Assembly: GCA_022497155.1 (NCBI GenBank)
Contig: MU385745.1
Span: 124,001 to 188,000 of the forward strand
Reading direction: 5' to 3'
Length of the DNA: 64,000 nucleotides
Source of the DNA: Whalleya microplaca
Taxonomy: Eukaryota; Ascomycota; Sordariomycetes; Xylariales; Xylariaceae
Each line of letters begins with the position of its first letter. Within the stretch, counting starts at the first letter, position 1. Both the position numbers and the translations under genes were made by a program. Positions 22,303-33,548 of the stretch are shown here, piece by piece. The notes under the pieces are model-generated. The model was not told the DNA's origin and ran no database searches. It was given only the letters and a program-made list of their open reading frames with translations.

Positions 22303-23661
22303 CTAGAAGTCCAGATCTATGTCCAGCTCCAGGTCGTCGAGGGCCTGGCCTCCACCTATGCGATCCCTGTCCGACATGTACGGCTGCAGGCCGAGGGGAA
22401 TGTCGCTCTCGAGCTCCTTGCGCCGGGACTTCAGCCGCGCCTGCACCATCGACATGATCAGGCTGTTCTGCCTGTGCTCGATGCCCAGCTCCTGCGCCCG
22501 CATCACGAAGTACCCGTTGAGGAAGTGCACGGGCGGGTTGATCCCGCGGCGCACCATGGAGATCCACGAGCTGTAGTAGGAGCCTTGCTGCACGAGCTTC
22601 CGCCTTAGCCTCTTTCGGAACGCATCCCCGGTGAAAATCTGGAGTACCTCGGGCCACTCGCGGAATTCGGGGAATGAGGCGATGATGTGCGTCGTCTCGT
22701 CTAGTACACTATCCCATAGGTACATCGCGTGAGGGTCCTCTTCGATCTGATTGAATCTGCAGCCTAATATCACTGATATCGAATCGGCGAGGGAGGAGAA
22801 TATCATGGAAGCCAATTTCCGCCATAGGAAGACATGGCGTGGTTGGCCAACGGCGGCGAGGTCTTCGGTTGCAGAGAGAAGATCGATCAGGTGAGTAGTA
22901 TATTGACGTCCGAGCGAGAAGGACATCGCCTTGTCCATCCCCTCCCCACCCTCTCTAGGCACACCGCAAAGCATCAGCTGGCCGGCATCGCTGCGTCTTA
23001 AAGAACACCAATGGTTCGAGTGCCGGGAGAGCTTGTGGGTGATATGGCCGAGTACGTAGTTTGGCCGGGATGCCGGGTCATCAAAGACCTGCTCGTTCAA
23101 TAATTCCATGAGCCCAAGTCCCGGATGAATTATGCATAGCGTCGTCCGATAGTCGATGCGGTAACGGAGGGCCTTCAGGCTGGGGACAATGGCGTGGGAA
23201 TCCATGCCGATAACAACGTTGTCCAATTTAGGTAAGCGCTCGTTGGAATGATAGCGAGGACTGACAGGCTCAGGGCAGGGAACCTCTCGGGATGATAAAT
23301 GTCTTCCTTTGATATCGTAAAGACTAATGGACCTGCCTTCCTCTCCCCATTTCGTCATGACTCGCGGGTGATGGGCTAGCATCCTAACCGGAGGCAAGCC
23401 AGGGACACCGGCAAGCGCATGGGCAACGAACCTGGCAGGTCGACCGAAGCCTAGGATATGGAACTTATCGGACAGCTTGACACGTAGCTTGAGTTCATGG
23501 TTCTCAGATGAGGCTGGGGCCTGTTCCAAGGTGTCTTGCCTAACATCCGGGGCGGGTTGTTCGGCGGGTTGCTCAGCGGGTTGCTCGGCAGGTTGTTCAG
23601 CAGTCTGAGAGTGCTTGATTTTGGGTGGCGGACTGTAGAATGGAAAGTTTGGGGGGTTCAT
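22303..23661 (-). CDS. ApbA/PanE (ketopantoate reductase)-like Rossmann protein
   Basis: The fold suggests an NAD(P)-binding protein of the ketopantoate reductase type. Fungal members include proteins of unknown mitochondrial role besides true PanE. The Rossmann start is KFHILGFGRPARFVAHALAG. A second conserved block reads VVIGMDSHAIVPSLKALR, then TTLCIIHPGLGLMELLNEQV. The C-terminal helical domain follows (SSWISMVRRGINPPVHFLNG). The protein ends in an acidic LDDLELDIDLDF. An AEQP unit repeats four times near residues 20-37. The first in-frame ATG is 23661. The frame stays open upstream to about 23930 without an ATG and encodes an Arg-rich, presequence-like stretch (YRRPLSRAVARIPRRTTR), so the real start may lie there or in a small upstream exon. 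No clear catalytic Lys/Glu pair was assigned. Confidence 0.65.
   Translation of the reverse strand: MNPPNFPFYSPPPKIKHSQTAEQPAEQPAEQPAEQPAPDVRQDTLEQAPASSENHELKLRVKLSDKFHILGFGRPARFVAHALAGVPGLPPVRMLAHHPRVMTKWGEEGRSISLYDIKGRHLSSREVPCPEPVSPRYHSNERLPKLDNVVIGMDSHAIVPSLKALRYRIDYRTTLCIIHPGLGLMELLNEQVFDDPASRPNYVLGHITHKLSRHSNHWCSLRRSDAGQLMLCGVPREGGEGMDKAMSFSLGRQYTTHLIDLLSATEDLAAVGQPRHVFLWRKLASMIFSSLADSISVILGCRFNQIEEDPHAMYLWDSVLDETTHIIASFPEFREWPEVLQIFTGDAFRKRLRRKLVQQGSYYSSWISMVRRGINPPVHFLNGYFVMRAQELGIEHRQNSLIMSMVQARLKSRRKELESDIPLGLQPYMSDRDRIGGGQALDDLELDIDLDF
23552..23601. repeat. Coding tandem repeat (AEQP units)
   Basis: A 12-nt unit encoding A-E-Q-P on the minus strand is repeated about four times inside the ApbA/PanE-like gene. 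The copies differ at third positions. Confidence 0.8.
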
Positions 23662-24716
23662 CTCGAGAGGGGCCTGGGGCTTCAGAGTCGGGGGATAGTA
23701 TAGAGGCGGGTCGAGATAGAAGCCGTCGTGTCGCGGCGTCAATGCCTGTGCGCTGGTAGCGACGGCAGACAGGTGTTGGTGTTTGGTGGCGCCCCGGCCC
23801 ACAAGGAGGTTATCGCGATCCCATCTTGTGGTCCTGCGAGGTATTCGCGCTACAGCCCGCGACAGCGGCCGGCGATAAATGTGAGGATACAGGATGGAGA
23901 TCTGTGGTGGCTATCTGACCGGTCTCATGTCATTGGATTTGCGCGAGGTTGATATCGCGAAGTGCGAACCGATTATCAGACCTCCAAGGGCAAATCTCTG
24001 CACATCGGAGAGGGAATAAACTCGAAAACCCGAAGACAAGCAAGAGGTCTACAGAATGAAATAAATTAAGAACTCAATTTGACGTCAGTATTAGTACACT
24101 CTCGACGTGGCAATTAGAGAGGCTGTCTAGCAAGTAAGTCGTTAAGGTCATACATGGGCTTGGTAGAGGGAGGGATTGATAGAGTGAAGTCAGTCCGGTC
24201 TTTCATGACGGCGAGATAATTTTTTTTTTCCCTTCTGAAAGACCCGCGACCTTGCCGGTAACTGGCTGGCCGGGATCCGCGCTAATGATCGGAAATTCAA
24301 GCGCTGCAATTGGAAGGGGCCAATGGAACACAGCGCAGGCGCGACATCCACAGGGGCAAAGGGACCGGGGCTTAAATGGAATGAGACCCACATGCAGGTG
24401 CCCAGCTGCCAGGCTGCCCAGATGTTGTGCTGCAGGTGCGCTCCAGCTGTGACCTCAGCCAAACCGGATCTCGGTCTAGTCTTTCTCCGATGGCCGATTC
24501 TGCCGCCGTCGACCGCCATAATTCTTAAATCAATCAATACATGCATGCATGTACCCTGTCCTGCCTGTCCTGACTGTCGTAAGTGCCTCCCGGCAATTGC
24601 AATGCGCCAGTACATAACGAATCTGCACTGCCAATACGGAATATCTCAAAGCAAAACCGTCAACTGCCCAGGTAACAAAAATCACTCTGAAGCTTAACCA
24701 CCCACTAGCTTGGCCC
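23662..24716. other. Divergent upstream region
   Basis: The part next to 23661 (to about 23930) is an open, Arg-rich continuation of the minus-strand gene. The rest is the promoter region for it and for the LRP1-like gene. A T-run lies at about 24219-24229. No other gene is seen. Confidence 0.5.
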
Positions 24717-25385
24717 ATGATGGATCCTACCGACATATCGCCGCAATTGGAACAGCTGGACGATGAATTAGATAACCTCGAGGAAGCCCTCGAGCCCCTA
24801 CTCAAGAACATACCGGATGTGGCCTCCAAGCTGCCCTTACTTGACAAGGCAAAGCTCTATGTCCTTGTAACCTACTCTATCGAGTCGATGCTGTTCTGTA
24901 AGCTTCTCATACTAATTAATCATGTCCGCATTGATCAAGTCTAACTATCTCAAGCCTCCCTTCGACTCAGTGGTGTCAACGCAAAGGAGCACCCCGTCTT
25001 CAAGGAACTCGCCCGAGTACGCCAGTACTTCCAGAAGATCAGCAACATTGAGAACCCTCCTCAGAAGCCTGGGCAGAGCTTGAACAAGGAAGCCGCCATT
25101 CGATTCATCAGAGCGGATCTGGCCGACAACAAGGAAATCAGTGCCAAACTGGCCAGCATGATTGCGAAGGAACGCGCCAAGGCTGCCGAGAATGCCGAGA
25201 ATGCCGCCAAAGCTGGTGAAAAACGTAAGGCTGGCGAGCCTAAGTCGTCAGATGAGTCAGGTTCTGAGTCTAAGGATAATGCGGAAGCCGTGCGCAGGAA
25301 GCAAAAGAAAATCGAGAAGAAGGACAGGAGGCAACGCAAGGAACAGCGAAAGGAGAAGAAGAAAAATAAAAATCCATCCACATGA
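24717..25385 (+). CDS. LRP1: LRP1/C1D-like nuclear exosome cofactor
   Basis: This Sas10/Utp3/C1D-family protein binds Rrp6 and the nuclear exosome and helps process stable RNAs. There are two exons (24717-24897, 24955-25385), giving 203 aa. The helical domain covers about 8-115: DISPQLEQLDDELDNLEEAL, then SKLPLLDKAKLYVLVTYSIE, the SSLRLSGVNAKEHPVFKELA motif and VRQYFQKISNIE. This arrangement (an L..G.....HP...EL motif followed by R....K) is typical of C1D. The C terminus is a long Lys/Arg-rich tail suited to RNA binding and nuclear import. The intron has a CTAAC branch site 12 bases before the acceptor. Two ATGs in tandem begin the frame. Confidence 0.88.
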
Positions 25386-26568
25386 ATCCTCGAATTAGGG
25401 GAGTTCCGAGTTCAAGCTTGTGGCAGGGCAATAAATTAGCTGCGATTTTATTTCCATGGCTAGGCATCTGTATGGTATGGCTTCCTAAAAAGTCGAGTAA
25501 GTCTATTCGCTACTACTTCTACTTGGATCAAAACTGATACAGTGTGTCAGTACATCAGAAATCGAGATGTCAAGTATGCCATCGAGTGCACTTCGGCCCG
25601 TTTGACGATGCTCTCGGACTTGCAAGGCGGAAGCACTACGCCATGGACGAAGAGGATGTTACGACCTGGCACGAAATCTAGCGTCTGTCGCCCAATAGAC
25701 GCCAAATTCAGGGCTGCACCGCGTGTGACAGTCGAGTGGGAGAAGTTAATTCTGCCGTTGTAGCTGTAGACTTGAAAGCGAAGTCTGAACCCTAGCTTAG
25801 AAGTTTACCGCATCACTAGACGGTGCCGTGTCTTCTTGAGAATCTGCCACATCGTTAGAGCTGTAGCAGGTTAGGCAGACTGGCCTATAAACATGGGGGG
25901 CAGTTTCTTACGCCATACTACTAGAGCAAACTTCCCCAGTATCAGTATTTCCCACGTCCGGTATCTATTCAGTGCCACTCAAGCAGTTGTGGCCTATATC
26001 TAATCCTAGGTTCCAGTTTTCTCGGTCATCTATCGAGCATGATATCGGGGGGTAGGGTACTAGTGTATGAGATATAGGGGGAGCCAATACATATCAATAG
26101 AGTAAAAATAACCTCAGAGATACATATAATATCTCTTGATTAAGGGAGAGAGCCTTCAATTGACCGGTAACTGACTGACTAAAGCTGCGTAACTAGAAGA
26201 AAAGAAAACCAGGCATCTTATATGCCACTGACTACCAAGTACAGCATACTAGCCCCACAGCAATGATTGGGCTATGTTGAATAAGAAATTGCGCTGGCGC
26301 TTTCACAAAAGCCTGAGGTTTACACATACACAACTGTATGCTGCCAGCCTAGACCCGACTTTCTCCAGCGGCCTAACACGTTAAAGTTTAACCACACAGA
26401 AATCGGCTGTTTAGACGAAACCGAAGCTGAAACTAGGTAGAGGCATAGAATGACAGCCTTCTGTTAAAGCTTCTGGGGGTTTATTAAGAGAATAATCTTA
26501 TTATGGAGGGAACAAGAAAGAAAGAGAAGGAAGAAGGAGGGAAAGAAACAAAATGTTCCTTGGATTGC
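25386..26568. other. Intergenic region
   Basis: About 1.2 kb between the 3' ends of the LRP1-like and secreted-protein genes. No gene, tRNA or clear repeat is seen. A purine-rich stretch lies at 26503-26550. Confidence 0.5.
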
Positions 26569-27448
26569 TCAGTTTCCCTGAGGGGCGTCACAGTCGTCGA
26601 CATAGCCCACCATCACATTATAGTTGGTATTGCTGAACGCCTGTCCCCTCACAAAGGTATACTCGTGATTGTTGACCCGTTGTGTATTGTTACAATGCTC
26701 GATGATATCTTGAACATATGTAGCCACGGAATTGCATTCCACCGATTTTGCCTTGCCATCATTGCAGACCCATACCCCAGCATTATCGTCACAGGCAACC
26801 CGTATGCATGTGGCGGGCGAGGTATCATTGGCAGTGCTCTCGACAGTGCAGTATTTGACTACGTGGAGGTGGTCTTGTGATTTCTTGAGACTCTCCAAAT
26901 AAGCTCCCGCTTGATTCGGATCGCCGCCCACGTTACAAACGATCTTTGGGGTCTAGCCATGGTATGCAATGTCAACGAGTGCCTCAAAAGGACAGCTAGA
27001 TATGTAGACTCATATCGACTGCGGGCCGGTCATACGTACCTCATCATCTCGTTTGGAGATGGGCGCTGCGTCCTCACCGAGCTCCCGGCGACGTTTTTCC
27101 CAGGTGAAATCCGGCTCGATGCTCCGGATCTGTCTCTCAACCTCCTGTAGCAGTGCCTATCAGCATTGGGAGATCTTGATGCCACTCGGTAGATATTGCT
27201 GTTCGCCTACCTGTAAGGTCCCGTTGAACTCCATCTCTGGGCCACCCCTTTTGATGACACCTCTCCAAAGCATGGGCTGGACGCTGTATCCCTCGGGGAT
27301 TCCCGAACGCGCCTGCAATGCTTGGTCAGCGCGTTGCTATATCCCATTAGCTATGTCTCCACTCTCGTAAAGGATAGGTATGGCTGACTACCTTCACATC
27401 GGCTGTGGCCGCAGCCGCAATTGTGAATAGGGCGAGTAGAGATCTCAT
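26569..27448 (-). CDS. Secreted cysteine-rich protein (effector-like), function unknown
   Basis: There are four exons (27448-27392, 27312-27211, 27144-27040, 26952-26569), each joined in phase, giving 215 aa. The first exon is essentially a signal peptide (MRSLLALFTIAAAATA, cleavage likely near 16). A pro-region follows with dibasic sites EKRRR and SKRDDE (about 73 and 86), which fit Kex2 processing. The remaining mature part (about 127 aa) carries eight cysteines, enough for four disulfides: VCN, YCT, TCI, ACD, VCN, ECN, HCN and DCD. It has no transmembrane segment and no catalytic motif I recognise. Pattern pieces such as CIRVACDDNAGVWVCND recur in fungal secreted proteins of unknown role. 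It could be an effector, an antimicrobial protein or a wall protein. Confidence 0.75.
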
Positions 27449-30397
27449 GGTTGCGTTTTGCGTCTTCTAATGAAGGTAGGCTACTAGAATAATTTTTGTC
27501 GATCGGATAGCTTCTTCGAACGTGCCGTATTATCAGAGACCCGATACGCAACAGTCTGTGGTGAAGAAGCTCGGAAATATCTGCATAGGACAGCGACAGA
27601 ACACTTCCTTTATAGAAAATCAGATCCTGGAGGTCATCTCTGTGCCAAGCCAACACATACTTGCATTGGCACTGGAATTCATCTTCTCCCATCCCAACCA
27701 ACGAGCTCCGGAACAAAGCAGGGAGGCATCCAGGTCCATGTTTTTTGTTCTTCTAGAGTCCCATAATTGTAAGCCGTGGAAGGAAGCAACATTTGCGAGA
27801 TATGGGGCATGAATCATGAATGTTGGCAATGGCATCCGAACCAACACGGGGTTCTTGGCTCGCTTATTACGTTTCGGTACCGCCCCAGGTCCTCCCTTTT
27901 GTGCTCCTTTCCGGAAACACGGTGTAGATGAGTTTTTCGATGGTTCGCTGAGACGAATGTTGATGATACGATTGATGATCGAGAGAAGGTGACGCCTGTG
28001 ATGATATGCCCACGCTCTGATGGCTGTGAAGCGTCGAAAGTCTCATACACGAAGATGTGGAGAGCATGGCAGCGAGAATCGTGACTTGGAAAGGGAAGAG
28101 GATATCTGCCTTGAGAATAACTGGTGTATCTGTTCACAGCATACGAGTCAGGTCTAGGAAGAGATATGCGTTCATTCTTGTTCCTGAGCATGAAGCACAC
28201 ACCTGGAGAGGCGACCGGTACATATCTGTATATACCGGACTGGTTACCTACGATATAGTACGACACTATATGGATAGGAATGGGCACATAGTGAAAGAAA
28301 AGATGGGATTGGCATTGCGCTCATGTTAAGTTGGTAAGCTTATAATACATGACCATGATTCCCGCTTATTGTATTAGGCTAGCAGCAATGTATTCTCCGC
28401 TGGTTGAGCATCCTTGCGTATTTTAGGTATCCAAGATGGCTTTTATGACAAGTAGGCCTTGAACTTAATGTTACTGTAAGCACAGTGTGGTATTGAGGTG
28501 ATGAACTCGGATGAACTAAGTATCTGCTATCACTGATTCTATGGATTATATATTCTAGGAGGATTGTGAAAGCAATCATGTCAAGGCATCGGTAACCTGT
28601 CCTGTAGAAGGAGAATTTTATATGGAGGATCTGGATGATATTATCTACGACTTTGTTGAATACGATATAGTCACTTCGTGGGCACACTGCTCTACACTAC
28701 GACGGCTATTCGACCTCGACGACAGAATATTCATAAAAAATACGCCTGTTACTTAGATAAATAGACAAGAAACATTATAATTTGCCAATAATTTATTTTC
28801 GCCTATTCCGAGACTCTGCTGGCTATCAGAACTCCACATCATGTGTCCTCTCATGGCTCTACTTAGCATTCGCTAGGTGGTAGATTCTCATCGCCTTTCG
28901 CTCTATGAAGAACCACGAGTGACACTGCTGTTACTATTACTACGCCCATATAGTAGATACTTCATGAACAATAATGCCTTCTCAGTGACAACTTAGCTTT
29001 CAACAGAATCTTTCAATAACTAGGCAGATAGACCGCCAGGAGATGTGATGAGGCTGGCTGTCTCTGTAAGCGGCATTTCTGACCCATCTCAACGCAGCGA
29101 GAGGCTTGAAGAGTCCGGATCGATCGAGACGCAAATGCCATACCTGCTGATCGCCTAGAAATGGCGGACTTGGCAGTAATACTCGCATGATTGCCATGCT
29201 TTACAGCGCCCTATGCTGGGGTGTGTGTAGTAGAACCACTCTGTCCTTAAATTACTATAGCATGATCGTAGCGAGATACTTCCCGATTAGTAAGTTGATT
29301 GCAGACAGAACCGGATCGTTTGCACGAGGCCAGAACGCCCGGCATCTCGACATGCTCCGACGATTCCGCAACTTGACCGGCAGCCACTCTATCGTACATC
29401 GTCTAGCGGCGAAGCAAGGCAGAGTTCCTGACTTAAAAGGAGATGTTAAGGGGGCAAGAGGACGCGAGGAGGCTCGATTTGAAGTGGCATGCAGAGCAAT
29501 ACTAGACATGCAGCTAGGCTGAAACCTACGATGTATAAGAGCAGCCTTTTATACCTTGGATGTTGCTATAGGTTGCGTCTCTCGATTCTATCGCAATTCG
29601 GAGGCGACGCCAAGAATCGGTTCGAGCATTTGAGACAGCGAGGCCGTTTTGACGCCCCTTTTTGCAAATGGCTTGTGATACTACTGCAAATGACACTTTA
29701 AGGCGAGCTGCAGCCTAGTCCGCAAGAATATGTCCCAAGATAAATGATGGGTTTAGAAATTTTCATGTATGGATATCTACTAGCAAATTGTAAGCTATGC
29801 TGCATGAGCAGTAGAAAACTTCGAAAAGCTACGATGCGACTACTAAAGATTTGCTATTAGACTCTAAGGAGAGCCTTGTGACTAGACTGCTAGGCAGTCT
29901 GTATTAAGTGAAATGAAGAGCATGCATGGTGGCGTTTAAGGAGAAATTGTGGAGGCGCTCTAGAACAAGTAAATATCAAGCATGAGATTGGCGTGGTCTA
30001 CAATGTCAAACTGCAAAGCATTTCTGCAGAGCCTGCCTTGCTGCAGGATCCCACTTGCCTAAGGGACTTGTGATGATTCAACCTTGATGGCCTTACTCCT
30101 ACGAACCACCGAACCGCGCGAAAGCCATTCTCACGAAGCAAATGAGCCTCGACTTTAGAACTACTGTCTCTCGGCCGAAATGAAATTAGGTGTATTCCTA
30201 TCGACACCCTTGCAGCTTGCACGTAGTATGCTTCATTTATCTGCGGTGCAGTTCTCATGCATAGACGATTTTGGACGACCATGTAGGTAGAATTAAGGTT
30301 GAGAACGATTCATGGGCGATCTTCAACCCCCATTCAGATCGACAACCTAGATCTTATCTGCAGGTCTCAGAACGAGATGTTCCCATGGATCACCAAG
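27449..30397. other. Long intergenic region without recognised genes
   Basis: About 2.9 kb. Several short open frames exist on both strands (for example 29264-29521 plus and 29998-30282 minus), but none shows a known motif, a convincing start or matching splice sites. Base composition varies locally, with more GC-rich islands near 29030-29520 and 30040-30180. These could be old coding remnants. Confidence 0.4.
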
Positions 30398-31793
30398 TTA
30401 CTTGCATACACAAAGGTCGGTTCTAATGATCCACTTCTCTCCTGCCGTTACTTGTCGGCCCTCGTGCTACAAACGCGTGGATCAGCATGGCGCAAAAGAA
30501 AACGACTCAAATGCGCGTCATGACGACGATCAGCAAGGGGAAATTCAAGTACAACTTACCAGCAAGCAATCATCTCCGTGCTTGTGGAGTAGGAGCAGAC
30601 CTGTCTCAGGTGCAATGGCGATCTCCTCTTTTGAGGATATCCGATCATGTGGGTAGAAGACGGTCTCGCCGCCAATGCAGCCTTCAAGTGACGAGGTCAA
30701 GTATAGCAGTAGCGTCCAAGTTGTCTTGGTAGTGAGGCTTCCAGACTGCCCACTTTCGCCCGGTAGAGTTACAACATTGCTCTCGTCGTCTGCAGGTATC
30801 GGTCAGCGGACGCCACCATATGCAAAGACGGCAAATTCCCCTTAGGTTAGCTGACTGATGGGCTTAGGGGATGCGGCACATCGTCCGTGCCAGTGAGGCT
30901 AAAATTCGACTTCCGTTTCAAGACAGGATAACGTTCTCTGATCATTGCAGGAATGTCTGATGCACCGGCTGTGTTACACGACACTGAGCAAATTAGGTAC
31001 AATGGCGAATAACCAAGGTGACTCTGTTGAGCACTGTGACAAGGTGTTCCCAGGCAAGGGTCCCATGGAGAATGCGCCATGAGGGCAGGAAGTATCCGCG
31101 GAAAGATGCGTACGGTGCAGCCAGACAGCCATAAAGCTTCATCTGATCGAGCGCCACTTGACGGCCGGAGAATTACGATTGGGTAAAGTGAATGCGAGTA
31201 TTCACCATGGTCGTAAGAAAGGATCGTGAACACATACAGTGAGCATCAAAATACTGATCTTTAGTATACCGATAAACGCGAATATTTGGATTCAACCCGA
31301 CGACGCGTCCACCCCTATTGGCCGTTAGCGTTGTCGGTTCTTCAGTACTATTGTACTAAATTGAGGCAAGGGGGGAAATATGACAGGGCAGGAAACATAC
31401 TTACCATAGGTGACTAAATGACTCATCTAGCACGGCATCCTTGAGTCCAGTTTCGAGCCAGAATCTTTGTGCAAACTGAGGATCGTCGGTTTGAAATCTG
31501 TCATTGACTCTCAGCGCCTCGCCGCGCTTCGGTCGTCCGGGCGTCGTCGTCAACGGTAGACTCCGTAAAAAGTTCACATAGTCTCTGCATAGGTTCTTCG
31601 GCCAGAAGTTTCGCAGGAGGACTATTGTGTCCTCAAACCCTGGAACTGGAGCATCTAGACTGAGATGCACAACGGGCAAAGCCGGCTTGAATGGCGGCCA
31701 ACTTGGCGGTTGGGCTGCAGCCGCTGCGGGAGGATTTGAAGATTGACTCTTTTTGGCCGACGCTTTCTTGCCAATGATCTTGTCTTTTCCCAT
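30398..31793 (-). CDS. 2-oxoglutarate/Fe(II) oxygenase, prolyl-4-hydroxylase-like
   Basis: This is a dioxygenase of the P4H-type double-stranded beta-helix fold, acting on an unknown substrate. There are four exons (31793-31405, 31314-31238, 30789-30560, 30466-30398), all in phase, giving 254 aa. After a Lys/Ala-rich N terminus, the region FEDTIVLLRNFWPKNLCRDY and PLTTTPGRPKRGEALRVNDR marks this fungal subfamily. NPNIRVYRYTKDQYFDAHYD carries the iron ligands H155 and D157. TTWTLLLYLTSSLEGCIGGE follows. HEGRQVTAGEKWIIRTDLC supplies the distal ligand H233 and the 2-oxoglutarate-binding K243. The HxD...H...K set is complete, so the enzyme looks active. Intron 2 is long for a fungus (448 nt). Confidence 0.85.
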
Positions 31794-32735
31794 AATAGTC
31801 TTTTAAAGTCTAATTTCGCTTACAGCAAGAAGGTGGCTGAGTTGTTGTGTTGAGGATGCGTCTTCATATTGCTGTGGTAGATGAAAGCAAGCTAATAATA
31901 ACCTTGGAACTATGTATACTTAGTGGCTGAATACCCCGGCAGTTGCATATCTTCTATCGGAGGCTAGTAGATTGGCTCCAGATGGCTCCCGCAATTTAGA
32001 TCGATCCCAACAACATATACATTACGCAGTATATAAGTCACGATCATAACCCCTATCTGCTTTTATGTCACGCGTTCTCACCTAGGACTTTCATGCAGAC
32101 AGTTGAGACTACAGAGCCCACGCTGTACAGTACTCCATAGATCTAGTGGTTAAAAATAGCCAAGTACTGACGCCAGACAGAGGCGCTCTCCGGGGGCGGT
32201 GAGCAAAGTGGTGGAAGAATAGATTAGTTGGTAGCCTGATCTTCCTACTTCTTTTTAGGATGAAGAATAGAGTCAAACGAGCTTGTTTCAGACACTAGTG
32301 CAGCGTGGTCAGCTTTACTAGAGTGTTAGCCTTCGGGAGACTCATGCTATTGGATCGTGACTGATGTATATCGACAGTGTAATATACACTCATGTACCGC
32401 ACAGCTCCGCCGAGCTTGCTGGAATGACAAGCACCTTTAGCCTCAGACTTCTGAAGCCAATGATCATGCCAGGAGTATTCTCCACCATGGGATATGGTTG
32501 CTCCTCTGTGCTGTTTTCGTGAATATACTTGGAGGACTATACCTGTATGTCTTCGATGCAAGTTGCATATATCTATGTTAATAGTATAAAGTTACATTTT
32601 CCAGGAGTTCTTCACTCACAACTTCGTACATAAGAACTTGACAAGTTCCATATGGAGTATGAATTTATTCCCCATCAGTAGCATCTTAGACATATCTTAA
32701 TCTTATCCTAAGTACAATCTTTATCCACAACCGAG
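31794..32735. other. Divergent intergenic region
   Basis: This is the upstream region of the oxygenase gene (minus) and of the orphan gene at 32736 (plus). It is AT-rich, with no gene seen. Confidence 0.5.
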
Positions 32736-33548
32736 ATGAGTAGACTCACATCATATCACGACTATGCCGTCACTGCCCAGGATTGCTTGGATGGTAGACC
32801 ACCTCCAGATGATATGGGCCGGTTTCAATTCTACACAGGGCCTATCGAGTTCCCGCTAGCTAAAGTCAAGTCGTCGGCCCTCATATTTGAATTTTATCAA
32901 AGCCGGAACAAAGAGGTTGAGCAGTCTGAGCTGGATGAGAGACGGAAGAAACTTTACAAGAGGTTCAAGGATCAGGTGTTCTTGGCCCACGTTGCCATAG
33001 AACAGGTTACACCGTATGGTACAGTCCGGAACCTTCGAGGGCCACTTGCACATCTCTTTAGAGCAGTCAACTTGATGACTGAGTTGAAGGACTATGATGA
33101 CGAACACCCTGTCCATTGGTCAGAAGTATACCCACACGAGAGCATGCAAAACGAAACATCACCGGTAAATTTTGTGAGTGACATCCAAATTTACATTCGT
33201 TTCTTGCCCCCTTTTATTTTGATCCGTGGGCTATTAGCTGCGAGTCATGTATGGAATTTGCTACTATTCATCAAGCTATTCTGCAATAGAAATATCTGAC
33301 TCTGGATGCTGCAGTGGTTGAACTACAAGCTCGAGAGCGTCCAGCCGTGTCTTATCCTCTTGGTACAAATCTTTAGGTTGGTGTTCCCAGATCGCTTGGA
33401 CATATGGGATGAATGGGAGAGCAGCTTAGAGAAGAAGGAGTGGATACTTCAATTCGTCCTTGACTCTGCAAAGTCTCAGAGGAGGTCATTGCTGCCATAT
33501 CCTCCAATAAGGAGCGACATTGTAGGCAATGCTAGATCACTAGGCTGA
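32736..33548 (+). CDS. Orphan two-exon protein, function unknown
   Basis: There are two exons (32736-33173, 33315-33548) joined in phase, giving 223 aa. An alternative donor GTAAAT lies 9 bases upstream of the chosen GTGAGT. I do not recognise a family. The N-terminal half is mixed, with FYTGPIEFPLAKVKSSALIF and a charged helix ERRKKLYKRFKDQVFLAHVA. The C-terminal half is helical and rich in Trp and Leu (WDEWESSLEKKEWILQFVLD). There is no signal peptide. One hydrophobic patch (LILLVQIFRLVF) is short for a membrane span. The ATG follows an A-rich leader (CCGAG). It lies in the gene-poor AT-rich part of the window, and its codon use is close to that of its surroundings. Confidence 0.6.

Noticed and set aside
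29998..30282. 95-codon minus-strand frame downstream of the oxygenase stop
   Set aside because: It has no recognisable domain, and the oxygenase frame already ends with its family motif (GEKWIIRTDLC) at 30398.
30847..31233. 128-codon minus-strand frame inside intron 2 of the oxygenase gene
   Set aside because: It interrupts a well-conserved domain, and the splice sites around it remove it in phase. It has no known motif.
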